DNA from: Sphingopyxis solisilvae
GTDB lineage: Bacteria; Pseudomonadota; Alphaproteobacteria; Sphingomonadales; Sphingomonadaceae
Length of the DNA: 64,000 nucleotides
Assembly (NCBI RefSeq): GCF_015475875.1
Contig: NZ_JADKYM010000002.1
Span: 1-64,000 of the forward strand
Reading direction: 5' to 3'
The notes beneath the pieces were generated by a model, which saw nothing but the letters and a program-made list of their open reading frames with translations, was not told the origin of the DNA and searched no databases. The position numbers and the translations under genes were made by a program. Numbering within the stretch: the first letter of the stretch is position 1; every line of letters begins with the position of its first letter. Below, one piece after another: positions 44,444-53,165 of this stretch.

Positions 44444-47133
44444 TCCTCGTCCGCCAGCAGGCGTTTGAGCGCATAAAGCGCGTCGAGCGCCTCGCGCGGT
44501 GCGAGCGCGTCGGGGTCGATCCGGGAGAGCGCGTCGCGCAGCGCGTCGGCCTTTTCGGCAGGCGCCGCGGCGAGGGTGGCGGCGAACAGCGGCAGGTCGT
44601 CGAGCCCTGCGGCGAGGCCGCCGGTTTTCTCGCGCCCCGCTTCGAGCTTGGCTAGCACCGCCTCGGCGCGCTTGACGACCGCCGCGGGTACCCCGGCGAG
44701 GCGTGCGACGGCGAGGCCGTAGCTGCGGTCGGCGGGACCGTCGGCGAGTTCGTGGAGCAGCACCAGTTCGCCCTGCCATTCGCGCGCGCGGACATGGTGG
44801 AGCGAGAGCGCATTCAGCGTTTCGGCGAGGCGCGTCAGTTCGTGGTAATGCGTCGCGAACAGGCAGCGGCACTTGTTCACTTCATGCACCGCCTCGACCA
44901 CCGACCAGGCGAGCGCAAGCCCGTCGTAGGTTGAGGTACCGCGCCCGACCTCGTCGAGAATGACGAAGCTTTGCGGGGTCGCCTGCGCGAGGATCGCGGC
45001 GGTTTCGACCATTTCGACCATGAAGGTCGAGCGCCCGCGCGCGAGATTGTCGCTGGCGCCGACGCGGCTGAACAATTTGTCGACGAGGCCGAGCTTCGCC
45101 GAAGCCGCGGGGACGAAACCACCCGCCTGCGCGAGCACGATAATCAGCGCATTCTGGCGCAGGAAGGTCGATTTACCCCCCATGTTCGGGCCGGTGACGA
45201 GCCACAATCGGTCGGTTTCGGACAGCGACAGATCGTTGGGGACAAAACGCTCGCCCGCTTTCGCGAGCGCCGCCTCAACCACCGGATGTCGCCCGCCGAC
45301 AACATCGAGGCAGGGCGTATCGGCCAGGTCGGGGCGGCACCAGTTATGGCTCATCGCATGGTCGGCGAGCGCCGCGGCGACGTCGATGCGCGCCAGCACG
45401 TCGCAGCTGGCGGCGATCTGCTCACGCCGCGCGGTCGCGGCTTCGGTGAGCGATTCGAGATGCGCGGCTTCGGCGGCGACGGCATGGACGCCCGCCTGCG
45501 TCACGCGGCTCGCCGCTTCGTGGAGGTCGGAGGAGTTGAAGCGCACGACACCCGCGAGCGTCTGGCGGTGGGTGAAACCCGTTTCGGGCGCCATCAGCAC
45601 GTCGGCGTGCTTCGCGGGCACCTCGACATGATAGCCGAGGACACCATTGTGGCGGATCTTGAGCGAGGCGATGCCGGTGCGGTCGCGATACTGCGCCTCC
45701 AGTGCCGCAATCGCCTTGCGCCCGTCGCGCGCGGTTTCGCGCAGCGCGTCGAGCGCATAGTCGTAACCTTCGGCTATATAGCCGCCCTGCGCGGCATCGA
45801 TCGGCGGCATTTCGATCAGCGCGCGAGTCAGTTCGTCGACGAGCGCGCCGTGGCCGTCGAGGCCGGGAAGCAGGCGCGCGAGCAAGGGCGGCAGGTCGGC
45901 GCGCCGCGCGAGGCGTTCGCGCAGGCGCCGCGCGCCTTCGAGCGCGTCGCGCAGCTGCGCCAGGTCGCGCGGGCCGCCGCGCCCCGCGACGAGGCGTCCG
46001 AGCGCGCGTCCGGCGTCGGGCAGTGCGCGGAGCGCCGCGCGGAGATCGCCGCGCCATAGCGCATCGCGCGCAAGCGCATTGACAAGGTCGAGCCGGTCGA
46101 GGATCGCTGCCTTGTCGGTGAGCGGGCTGGCGAGATCGTCAGCGAGCAGCCGCGCGCCTGCCGCAGTGACGGTGCGGTCGATCGTGCCGAGCAGGCTGCC
46201 GTCGCGCGTCCCGGCCATGGTGCGGACGAGTTCGAGGCTTTCGCGCGTCGCGGCGTCGATCGCCATGCGCCCCGACGCAAGATGCCGCACCGGCGGCTGG
46301 AGAAAGGTCGGCGCGCCGGTGCCGACATGGTCGAGATAGGCGATAAGCGCGCCCATCGCGGCGATTTCGCCGCGCGAAAATTGGCCAAAACCGTCGAGCG
46401 TCTGGACGCCGAAGAAGGATTCGAGCCGTTTCTGCGCCGCGGTACTCGAAAAGTCGCTCGGTGGTCTCCGCACGATCTGGCGCGCTGACGACATCGGGAG
46501 TTCGCCCGCGCTTTCGCTGACCAGCAGTTCGGACGGCGCCAGCCGCGCCAGTTCGGCATCGATCGCTTCGCGGCGCACCGCGACAACCTCAAACCGCCCG
46601 GTCGAAATATCGGCGGCGGCAATCGCGACTTCGTCCTCGCTGCCAACTTCGGCGAACGCGGCGAGCCGGTTGGCGCTGCGCCCTTCGAGCAGGCTTTCCT
46701 CGGTCAGCGTCCCCGCGGTGACAAAGCGCACGATCGCGCGCGCCACGAGCGCCTTCGACCCGCCGCGCGCCTTGGCCTCCGCAGGCGTTTCGACCTGTTC
46801 GGCGATCGCGACGCGGTGCCCGGCGCGGATCAGCCGCGCAAGATAGGATTCGGCCGAATGCGCGGGCACGCCGCACATCGGCACCGGCTGTCCATCATGC
46901 TCGCCGCGCGACGTGAGCGCGATGTCGAGCGTCGAGGCCGCGGCCTTGGCATCGTCGAAGAACAGCTCGAAAAAATCGCCCATGCGATAGAAAAGCAGGC
47001 AGTCGCCGGCCTTGGCCTTCAGCGCCCAATATTGCGCCATCATCGGCGTTGCCGCGGACGCAGCGGCGTTGCTGTTCGCGGGTTTGGGAGCGGCGGCAGG
47101 CATCGGACCCTGCTTAGTGACTGGGCGCGGCAT
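44440..47133 (-). CDS. mutS: DNA mismatch repair protein MutS
   Basis: This 897-residue MutS has the mismatch-recognition domain with the Phe-x-Glu motif (RMGDFFELFFDDA, near residue 50), connector, lever and clamp domains, and the ATPase domain with P-loop GPNMGGKST (648-656), Walker B ILDEVGRGTST and the His in FATHYHEL. The start is less certain: ATG at 47133, or ATG at 47103 which has a better upstream AGG. Further upstream frame is repeat DNA. It overlaps glnD by 4 nt. It is divergent from maeB, with a palindromic repeat between. Confidence 0.94.
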   Translation of the reverse strand: MPRPVTKQGPMPAAAPKPANSNAAASAATPMMAQYWALKAKAGDCLLFYRMGDFFELFFDDAKAAASTLDIALTSRGEHDGQPVPMCGVPAHSAESYLARLIRAGHRVAIAEQVETPAEAKARGGSKALVARAIVRFVTAGTLTEESLLEGRSANRLAAFAEVGSEDEVAIAAADISTGRFEVVAVRREAIDAELARLAPSELLVSESAGELPMSSARQIVRRPPSDFSSTAAQKRLESFFGVQTLDGFGQFSRGEIAAMGALIAYLDHVGTGAPTFLQPPVRHLASGRMAIDAATRESLELVRTMAGTRDGSLLGTIDRTVTAAGARLLADDLASPLTDKAAILDRLDLVNALARDALWRGDLRAALRALPDAGRALGRLVAGRGGPRDLAQLRDALEGARRLRERLARRADLPPLLARLLPGLDGHGALVDELTRALIEMPPIDAAQGGYIAEGYDYALDALRETARDGRKAIAALEAQYRDRTGIASLKIRHNGVLGYHVEVPAKHADVLMAPETGFTHRQTLAGVVRFNSSDLHEAASRVTQAGVHAVAAEAAHLESLTEAATARREQIAASCDVLARIDVAAALADHAMSHNWCRPDLADTPCLDVVGGRHPVVEAALAKAGERFVPNDLSLSETDRLWLVTGPNMGGKSTFLRQNALIIVLAQAGGFVPAASAKLGLVDKLFSRVGASDNLARGRSTFMVEMVETAAILAQATPQSFVILDEVGRGTSTYDGLALAWSVVEAVHEVNKCRCLFATHYHELTRLAETLNALSLHHVRAREWQGELVLLHELADGPADRSYGLAVARLAGVPAAVVKRAEAVLAKLEAGREKTGGLAAGLDDLPLFAATLAAAPAEKADALRDALSRIDPDALAPREALDALYALKRLLADEE

Positions 47134-47154
47134 GGCAAGGTCGGGGTGGGGGGA

Positions 47155-47345
47155 TGCTGGTGGAAGGGCCGCTCTGGGGTGGGGAGCGGACACCGACAGA
47201 TCCTCCCAATCGACTTGCGATGGGGAGGTGGCAGCCCGCAGGGCTGACGGAGGGGTTGAGCGCGCAGCGCTCGCTGACGCTCGCGGCCCCTCCACCACCG
47301 CTTCGCGGCGATCCCTCTCCCCATCGCAAGTCGATGGGGAGGATA
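47155..47345. repeat. R1 palindromic intergenic repeat, copy 2
   Basis: This copy is about 190 bp, lying in the 391-bp mutS/maeB divergent gap. Outer arms are inverse copies of about 28 bp: a CCTCCC...CGACTTGCGATGGGGAGG arm near 47194-47220 and a CTCCCCATCGCAAGTCG...GGAGGA arm near 47315-47343. The core GCTGACGGAGGGG is at 47243-47255. The rest of the gap (47346-47524) holds a small hairpin and the maeB leader. Confidence 0.78.
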
Positions 47346-47378
47346 TTATGGCAGCAACCGGTCGAATCCAGACATGCG

Positions 47379-47403
47379 GCATCCCCGGCTCAATCCGGGA
47401 TGC
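47379..47403. repeat. Small hairpin in the maeB leader region
   Basis: GCATCCCCGG (47379-47388) and CCGGGATGC (47395-47403) form a 9-bp stem with one bulged C and a 6-nt loop. It resembles short hairpin units frequent in high-GC intergenic DNA. No T-run on the plus strand; AAAA follows. Confidence 0.5.
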
Positions 47404-47524
47404 AAAATACCGGAGCCGTTCATCGGACCACCGCTCGACAACATTGGCGGTTACAATCGCCGCCGGTGACGTTAGGGAATGGGCTCGGGCGCGCGTCTGG
47501 CAAATTCAACCAAGGGGAACAGCG

Positions 47525-49789
47525 ATGGACAGCGGCAGCAAGGTGCAGTTTTCGGACCGCGAGGCTCTGCTTTACCATGAATATGGGCGGCCCGGGAAAA
47601 TCGAGATCGTCGCGTCGAAGCCGATGGCGACGCAGCGCGACCTGAGCCTTGCCTATTCGCCCGGCGTCGCTGTCCCGGTGAAGGCGATCGCCGCCGATCC
47701 CGCGACGGCCTATGACTATACGATCAAGGGCAATCTGGTCGCGGTGATTTCGAACGGCACCGCGATCCTCGGCCTCGGCAACCTTGGCGCGCTCGCCTCG
47801 AAGCCGGTGATGGAGGGCAAGGCGGTGCTGTTCAAGCGCTTTGCCGACGTTGATTCGATCGATTTGGAAATCGACACCGAAGACCCGCAGCGCTTTATCG
47901 ATGCGGTCGAGTTGCTCGAGCCCAGCTTCGGCGGCATCAACCTGGAGGACATCGCGGCGCCCAACTGCTTCATCATCGAGCAGGCGCTGAAGGAAAAGAT
48001 GAATATCCCGGTCTTCCATGACGACCAGCATGGCACCGCGATCATCACCGCCGCGGGGCTGATCAACGCCTGTTACCTGACCGGGCGCGACCTTTCGACG
48101 GTGAAGGTCGTCGTCAATGGCGCCGGTGCGGCGGCGATCGCGTGCACCTCGCTGATCAAATCGATGGGCGTGCGGCACGAAAATGTCATCATGTGCGACC
48201 GCAAGGGCACCATTTATCAGGGCCGCACCGAAGGTATGGACCAGTGGAAGTCCGCCCACGCCGTCCCGACCGAGGCGCGCGACCTGACCGAGGCGCTGGT
48301 CGGCGCCGACGTGTTCCTGGGGCTGTCGGCGGCGGGCGCGCTGAAGCCCGAGATGGTCAAGGATATGGCGCCGGCGCCGATCATCTTTGCGATGGCGAAT
48401 CCCGATCCCGAAATCTCGCCCCCCGACGCCCGTGCAGCAAGACCTGACGCGATCATTGCGACGGGGCGGTCGGATTATCCGAACCAGGTCAACAACGTCC
48501 TCTGCTTCCCCTTCATCTTCCGCGGCGCGCTCGACGTCCATGCGACCGCGATCAACGAGGAGATGAAGATCGCCGCGGCCTATGCGATCGCCGACCTGGC
48601 ACGCCAGCAGGTGCCCGAAGAGGTCGCCGCGGCCTATGGCGGACGCGCGTCGAGCTTTGGCCCCGAATATATCATCCCCTCGCCCTTCGACCCGCGGCTG
48701 ATGGAAATCGTGCCCGCCGCGGTCGCCAAGGCGGCGATGGAGACGGGGGTCGCGCAGAAACCGATCGCCGATCTGGGCGCCTATCGCACCTCGCTCCGCG
48801 CACGGCTCAACCCCACGACGTCGGTGCTAACGCTCGCCTATGAGGCGGCGCGCGCGAACCCCAAGCGTGTGGTGTTCGCCGAGGGCGAGGAAGAAGTGGT
48901 GCTGCGCGCCGCAATCCAGTTCCGCGACGGCGGCTATGGCACCCCGGTGCTGGTCGGCCGCGAGGGACTGCGCGACAAGCTGAAAGAAATGGGGGTCGCC
49001 GACCCTGAAAGCTACGAAGTCCACAACAGCGTCAATTCGCCGCATGTGCCGCAAATGGTCGAGATCCTGTACGAACGCTTGCAACGGCGCGGGTACCTGC
49101 GCCGTGATGTCGAACGCATGGTCAACCGCGACCGCAACATCTTTGGTTCGCTGCTGCTCAAACTCGGGCTGGGCGATGCGATGATCACCGGGGTCACGCG
49201 TACCTATTCGCAGACGATGCGCGAGGTGCGGCGGGTAATCGACCATGCCGAGGGCAAGACCGCTTTCGGCATCCATGTGCTGGTCGGCCAGCATCAGACG
49301 ATCTTCATGTCCGATACGACAGTGAACGAGCGGCCGAGCGCCGAAATGCTGGCCGATATCGCCGAACGCACGGCGCAGGTCGCGCGGCGGATGGGGCACG
49401 AGCCGCGCGTCGCGTTCCTGTCCTATTCGACCTTCGGCAATCCGCCGGGCAGCTGGCTCGACAATATCCGCGACGCGGTCGCGATCCTCGACGCCCGCAA
49501 ACCGGCCTTCGAATATGAGGGCGAAATGTCGCCCGACGTCGCGCTCAACCCCAAGGTGATGGCGAACTATCCCTTCTGCCGCCTGTCGGGTCCGGCGAAC
49601 GTGCTGGTCATGCCGGGGCTGCAATCGGGCAATCTGTCCGCGAAACTGCTGCGCGAACTGGGCGGCAGCGCGGTGATCGGCCCCATGCTCGTCGGCATGG
49701 AGCATCCGGTCCAGGTCGCGACGATGGCGTCGCCAGCGTCGGATCTGGTGACGCTGGCGGTGCTCGCGGCGGGCGGGATCGCGCAGTAG
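47525..49789 (+). CDS. maeB: NADP-dependent malic enzyme, MaeB type with phosphotransacetylase-like domain
   Basis: This 754-residue multimodular protein has an N-terminal malic enzyme ([35 protein letters not shown](P)-binding [15 protein letters not shown]), spanning about residues 1-430. A C-terminal phosphotransacetylase-like domain (about 435-754: [27 protein letters not shown]) is regulatory and usually inactive in this family. It decarboxylates malate to pyruvate, forming NADPH. It starts after AAGGGGA. Both flanks carry an R1 repeat. Confidence 0.95.
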   Translation: MDSGSKVQFSDREALLYHEYGRPGKIEIVASKPMATQRDLSLAYSPGVAVPVKAIAADPATAYDYTIKGNLVAVISNGTAILGLGNLGALASKPVMEGKAVLFKRFADVDSIDLEIDTEDPQRFIDAVELLEPSFGGINLEDIAAPNCFIIEQALKEKMNIPVFHDDQHGTAIITAAGLINACYLTGRDLSTVKVVVNGAGAAAIACTSLIKSMGVRHENVIMCDRKGTIYQGRTEGMDQWKSAHAVPTEARDLTEALVGADVFLGLSAAGALKPEMVKDMAPAPIIFAMANPDPEISPPDARAARPDAIIATGRSDYPNQVNNVLCFPFIFRGALDVHATAINEEMKIAAAYAIADLARQQVPEEVAAAYGGRASSFGPEYIIPSPFDPRLMEIVPAAVAKAAMETGVAQKPIADLGAYRTSLRARLNPTTSVLTLAYEAARANPKRVVFAEGEEEVVLRAAIQFRDGGYGTPVLVGREGLRDKLKEMGVADPESYEVHNSVNSPHVPQMVEILYERLQRRGYLRRDVERMVNRDRNIFGSLLLKLGLGDAMITGVTRTYSQTMREVRRVIDHAEGKTAFGIHVLVGQHQTIFMSDTTVNERPSAEMLADIAERTAQVARRMGHEPRVAFLSYSTFGNPPGSWLDNIRDAVAILDARKPAFEYEGEMSPDVALNPKVMANYPFCRLSGPANVLVMPGLQSGNLSAKLLRELGGSAVIGPMLVGMEHPVQVATMASPASDLVTLAVLAAGGIAQ

Positions 49790-49795
49790 TTTCTA

Positions 49796-49935
49796 ATAAT
49801 CTTCCCTGTGGCGCAGCCATGGGAAGGTGTCAGCGCCAAGCGCTGACGGAGGGGCGATAGCGCACAGGCCGCGGCCCCCCATCGGCTGTGCCGACGGTCC
49901 CCCTCCCCATCGCTTCGCGACAGGGAGGATTAACG
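49796..49935. repeat. R1 palindromic intergenic repeat, copy 3
   Basis: This copy is about 140 bp, between convergent maeB and bamE. Outer arms TAATCTTCCCTGTGGCG (from 49796) and CGCGACAGGGAGGATTA (to 49933) are inverse relatives. The core GCTGACGGAGGGGC is at 49842-49855, within a hairpin TCAGCGCC/GCGCTGA. It has the same organisation as the copies at 495 and 47155. Confidence 0.78.
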
Positions 49936-49942
49936 CATAAGC

Positions 49943-50428
49943 CTACTGCCCGCTCGGCGCGCCCGCGCCCGGGGCGCCGACCGCGCCGATATTGCCGAAG
50001 ATATCTTCAAAGAAACTGCGCTGGCGGCCCAGCGTCGGCGTCTTGTCACCCGACGGATTGAGGCGGCTGACCAGTTCGAGCCCGGTGCGATCGACCGCCG
50101 CAACATTGCCCGCCGCGTCGAAGCGGATACGCAGAACCTGCTGGTTCACGGGGCGCGGCTTGGCAAAGGCGAGCTGGCGCGTTTCGCGCGAGACATAATA
50201 ATATTCGTTGGTGCCGAACTGGCCGACAAAAGTCGGGCGGCCCAGCGTTCTTTCCACCGATTCGCGGTTATCGACGCCCGCAGTGACCGAGTCGGTCAGC
50301 AGGGGATCGACAACATAGCCCTGCCGCCCCTTGAGCTGCGAGCAGCCGCTGGTGGCGACCGCGACGAGCAGGCCAAGGGCGAGAAGACGCGCGCGCGAGG
50401 CGGCGGGCGAAAGGCTGAAATTCGACAT
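49943..50428 (-). CDS. bamE: Outer membrane protein assembly factor BamE (SmpA/OmlA)
   Basis: This 161-residue lipoprotein has a signal peptide ending in the lipobox ATSGC. The BamE domain follows: GYVVDPLLTDSVTAGVDNRESVERTLGRPTF (in two parts) and NEYYYVSRETRQLAF. It is part of the BAM complex that inserts beta-barrel proteins. The C-terminal 30 residues are Gly/Ala-rich. The ATG at 50428 has GGAG at better spacing than the ATG one codon earlier. It is divergent from the CBP3 chaperone gene, with 181 bp between. Confidence 0.92.
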   Translation of the reverse strand: MSNFSLSPAASRARLLALGLLVAVATSGCSQLKGRQGYVVDPLLTDSVTAGVDNRESVERTLGRPTFVGQFGTNEYYYVSRETRQLAFAKPRPVNQQVLRIRFDAAGNVAAVDRTGLELVSRLNPSGDKTPTLGRQRSFFEDIFGNIGAVGAPGAGAPSGQ

Positions 50429-50609
50429 CATTATCTCCGTTGCGCCGGATCGCCGCATTCCGGCGGTCGGCGCGCGCTCTCGCGCCTCTTAACCGCAAGC
50501 GGACGGGACGCACAAGCGGCTTGTGGCGCCGCCAAGCTTGCCAGAAGCTGACCGGCGCGGCGGACCGGTGCCTCTTTTCGGCAGCGCCAATTGCGCCTAA
50601 GCGGTGGGC

Positions 50610-51140
50610 ATGTTTTCGCTCCGCAATCTTTTCCGCCCGCAACCCGATCCGCGCGAGGCGCGCCGACCGCTGTGGAACGCCGTCGTCGCCACCGCGCGCG
50701 CGCCGCACTGGTATGCCGCAGGCGGTGTTCCAGACACGCTTGACGGCCGGTTCGATATGGTCAGCCTGGTGCTGGCGCTGGTCCTCCACCGGATCGACGA
50801 GGACCCCGCGCAGGCTCGCGCAGGCGTCGAGCTGACCGAATTGTTCGTCACCGACATGGACGGTCAGATGCGTCAGATCGGGTTCGGCGACATGGTCGTC
50901 GGCAAACAGATCGGTCGCATGGTCGGCGCACTGGGCGGGCGACTCGGTGTCTACCGCGCCGCCGACGGATCGGACGAACTGCGCGCGGCACTGGTCCGCA
51001 ACCTGTGGCGCGGCAACGAACCCGATGCCGCGGGGCTGGCGCACGTCATGGCCGAGGTGGCGAAATTGCGGGCCGCGTTGGCGGCGACGCCGGTGGCCGA
51101 GCGGGTCGTCGCCGATCGGTTGGGCGGAGTCGCAGAGTGA
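50610..51140 (+). CDS. Ubiquinol-cytochrome c chaperone (CBP3/UQCC1 family)
   Basis: This 176-residue helical protein matches the alphaproteobacterial CBP3-type family: YAAGGVPDTLDGRFDMVSLVLALVLHRI (in parts) and ELFVTDMDGQMRQIGFGDMVVGKQIG. In mitochondria the relatives assist cytochrome b synthesis and complex III assembly; the bacterial role is inferred. The ATG at 50610 is chosen over the GTG two codons upstream. It overlaps the DUF177 gene by 4 nt (GTGA). Confidence 0.88.
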   Translation: MFSLRNLFRPQPDPREARRPLWNAVVATARAPHWYAAGGVPDTLDGRFDMVSLVLALVLHRIDEDPAQARAGVELTELFVTDMDGQMRQIGFGDMVVGKQIGRMVGALGGRLGVYRAADGSDELRAALVRNLWRGNEPDAAGLAHVMAEVAKLRAALAATPVAERVVADRLGGVAE

Positions 51141-51667
51141 GCGCGGCGCCCGAATTTTCGCTGATCCTGACACTGGCCGACGCGGCGCAAGGGCGTGCCG
51201 TGGCGGTCGAGGCCGACGCCGAAGCGCGGGCGCGGATCGCGCAGCGACTGGCGCTGATCACGGTCGATCACTTTGTCGTTACTGCCGAAATCCGCACCGT
51301 GGCGGGTGGGATCGGCGCCAAGGGGGCGGTGGATGCCGCCATTGTCCAGCCGTGCGCGGCGACGGGGCTGCCGGTCCCGGCGACGCTCAGCGAGCCGTTC
51401 GACTTGCGATTCCTGCGCGATATCGACGCACCGGTCGATGCGGACGAAGAAATCGAGATCAGCAGCGAGGATTGCGACCTGCTGCCGCTGGAGGGCGATC
51501 GCATGGATCTGGGCGAAGCGGCGGTGCAAACGCTGTCGCTTGCGCTTGATCCTTTTCCCCGTCACCCCGATGCCGACCGCATCCTCGCCGAAAAGGGCGT
51601 GCTGAGCGAAGATGCGGCGGGGCCTTTTGCGGCGCTAGCGAAGCTCCGCGGGAAACCCGGCAATTAA
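51137..51667 (+). CDS. DUF177 (YceD-like) protein
   Basis: This 176-residue protein has the DUF177 pattern: V-x-P-C-x-A-TGLPVPATLSEPFDLRFL in the centre and DLLPLEGDRMDLGEAAVQTLSLALDPFPRHPDA (parts) towards the end. The C-terminal Lys-rich LRGKPGN matches. Members are linked to 23S rRNA and ribosome assembly and often precede rpmF-plsX; here it follows the CBP3 chaperone by overlap. It starts with GTG at 51137 inside the upstream gene's end. It is convergent with the SRPBCC gene, 1 bp apart. Confidence 0.85.
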   Translation: MSAAPEFSLILTLADAAQGRAVAVEADAEARARIAQRLALITVDHFVVTAEIRTVAGGIGAKGAVDAAIVQPCAATGLPVPATLSEPFDLRFLRDIDAPVDADEEIEISSEDCDLLPLEGDRMDLGEAAVQTLSLALDPFPRHPDADRILAEKGVLSEDAAGPFAALAKLRGKPGN

Positions 51668-51668
51668 A

Positions 51669-52328
51669 TCAGTCGGGCGTCGCCGAATCATCCTTTGCCA
51701 GATCGGCGGCGACAGAATCGAGCCCGGTTTCCTTGGCGGGCGTCGCTTGCCCCGCCGCCGCTTCGTCACGCGAAGCCGGCAAAGCACCGCCGAGCGCCGC
51801 AGCGAGGCCGGCAAGCTGTTCGCCGATCACCGCGTCGACCGCCGGAGCGATGTCGGCGACCTTGAAGCGCATATAGCCGCCGACGACATAGTCGAACCGC
51901 AATGCACTGCCCGTCGGCGTTTCCTTGATCTGGATGGTCAGCGTACCGGTTACGGCCTCGCCCTGGAGCGGCCCGAAGGCGCCCGACAGACGCAGCATCT
52001 GGCCGGGCTTCGAGAACAGGACGCGGGCGTGCTGAACGCTGCCGACCCCCGCGCCGCCATCGGGCAGCTTTTCGCAAAAACAGCCCCCTGCCTGCGAATC
52101 GAGCCAGAAATTCGCCGCATCGCCCGACCAGCTATGGTCCTTCGACCACCATTTGTCGGGCGTACGGAGCATTTTCCATACATCGGCGGGGGTCGCCGCA
52201 ACCTGCGCGGTGTGCGCGACAGTGAACCCCGCGTCGCTCTGGTCGATAACCTTGGCGTGCGCCGCAGGCGCCAGGGTCAGCGCCGCAACGGCTGAAACTG
52301 CACTCGCGCATATTGAGTTGAAATTCAT
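51669..52328 (-). CDS. SRPBCC family protein with signal peptide
   Basis: This 219-residue protein has an N-terminal signal peptide (cut near APAAHAK, residues 20-26) and a START/SRPBCC domain (about 30-170). Family features are TPADVWKMLRTPDKWWSKDHSWSG (in parts) and LRFDYVVGGYM. It ends with an Ala/Glu-rich tail. It is predicted periplasmic and binds a hydrophobic ligand. It is preceded by a repeat-like region upstream and convergent with DUF177. Confidence 0.82.
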   Translation of the reverse strand: MNFNSICASAVSAVAALTLAPAAHAKVIDQSDAGFTVAHTAQVAATPADVWKMLRTPDKWWSKDHSWSGDAANFWLDSQAGGCFCEKLPDGGAGVGSVQHARVLFSKPGQMLRLSGAFGPLQGEAVTGTLTIQIKETPTGSALRFDYVVGGYMRFKVADIAPAVDAVIGEQLAGLAAALGGALPASRDEAAAGQATPAKETGLDSVAADLAKDDSATPD

Positions 52329-52355
52329 GACCGGTCCCCCGCTTGCCGCAACCAG

Positions 52356-52443
52356 GCTTCGTCGATGCGAGCGAAACGAAGCAGTCCAAGGCGGCATTGC
52401 ACCGGTCCGGATTGCCACGGGGCTTCGCCCCTCGCAATGACGA
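52356..52443. repeat. R5 repeat-like element between adk and the SRPBCC gene
   Basis: About 90 bp with TTCGTCGATGCGAGCGAAACGA, CAGTCC, GGATTGCCACGG, hairpin GGGGC-TTC-GCCCC and CTCGCAATGACG. The ATTGC...CTCGCAATGACG frame is one I recall from many alphaproteobacterial intergenic regions. Only one copy is in this window, so repetition is not shown here. Confidence 0.45.
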
Positions 52444-52456
52444 TTAAGCGTGGGCG

Positions 52457-53116
52457 CTAGCCAGCAGGCGTGAGGACGGCCTCGATCGCGTCGTTGACCT
52501 GGTCGATCGGCGCCATGCCATCGACACGCGTGACAATACCACGCGCGTCGTAGATCGGCAGGATCGGCGCGGTCTTGGCGCGATATTCGGCCATGCGGGT
52601 GCGCACCGTTTCCTCGTTATCGTCGGGGCGGCGCTTGAATTCGGTGCTGCCGCAAACGTCGCAAACATTCTCCACCTTCGGGAGCTTGTAGCGGTCGTGA
52701 TAGCCCGCGCCACAGCTGGCGCAGGAAAAGCGCCCAGTGATGCGATCGACCAGCGCGTCTTCCTCGACCAGCAGTTCAATGACGTGATCGAGCTTGCGAC
52801 CACGCTCGCCAAGAATGATGTCGAGCGCGTCGGCCTGCGCCGCGGTGCGCGGATAGCCGTCGAAGATCACCGAAACGTCGGCGCCAAGCTGGTCGAGCCG
52901 TTCGCCGATCAGGCCCGAGACAATGTCGTCGGAGACGAGCTCGCCCGCGTCCATCACCGCCTTGGCCTGGACGCCGATCGGAGTGCCTGCCTTGACCGCG
53001 GCGCGCAGCATGTCGCCGGTCGACAGCTGGACCATGCCATGCTCGTCCTCGAGCCGCGAAGCCTGCGTACCCTTGCCCGCCCCCGGCGGTCCGAGCAAAA
53101 TGATGTTCAGCGTCAT
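52457..53116 (-). CDS. adk: Adenylate kinase
   Basis: This 219-residue long-type adenylate kinase has the P-loop GPPGAGKGT (residues 9-17), the AMP-binding LSTGDMLR, and DGYPRT. The LID domain holds a four-cysteine zinc site (CASC...CDVC). It interconverts ATP+AMP and 2 ADP. It lies 49 bp downstream of secY, as in the classical spc operon end. The upstream frame extension to 53179 is rejected because MTLNIILLGPP is the family start. Confidence 0.96.
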   Translation of the reverse strand: MTLNIILLGPPGAGKGTQASRLEDEHGMVQLSTGDMLRAAVKAGTPIGVQAKAVMDAGELVSDDIVSGLIGERLDQLGADVSVIFDGYPRTAAQADALDIILGERGRKLDHVIELLVEEDALVDRITGRFSCASCGAGYHDRYKLPKVENVCDVCGSTEFKRRPDDNEETVRTRMAEYRAKTAPILPIYDARGIVTRVDGMAPIDQVNDAIEAVLTPAG

Positions 53117-53165
53117 GGAAGCCCCTGTTGCCTCAACCCGTGTCGCGGTTGCCGTAGCGGGGCGA

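Noticed and set aside
44444-44872. N-terminal extension of GlnD into mutS
   Set aside because: It is an Arg-rich shadow frame of mutS; the ATGA overlap at 44443 and the family N-terminus fit the shorter protein.
47355-47375. tRNA T-arm-like GGTCGAATCC in the maeB leader
   Set aside because: The arm lacks the GGTTC consensus and no acceptor stem, D-arm or anticodon arm can be built around it. No tRNA was found anywhere in the window.
47134-47382. N-terminal extension of MutS through the R1 repeat
   Set aside because: The extra residues are translated repeat DNA; family homology starts close to MAQYWALKAKAG, and two later ATG codons fit better.
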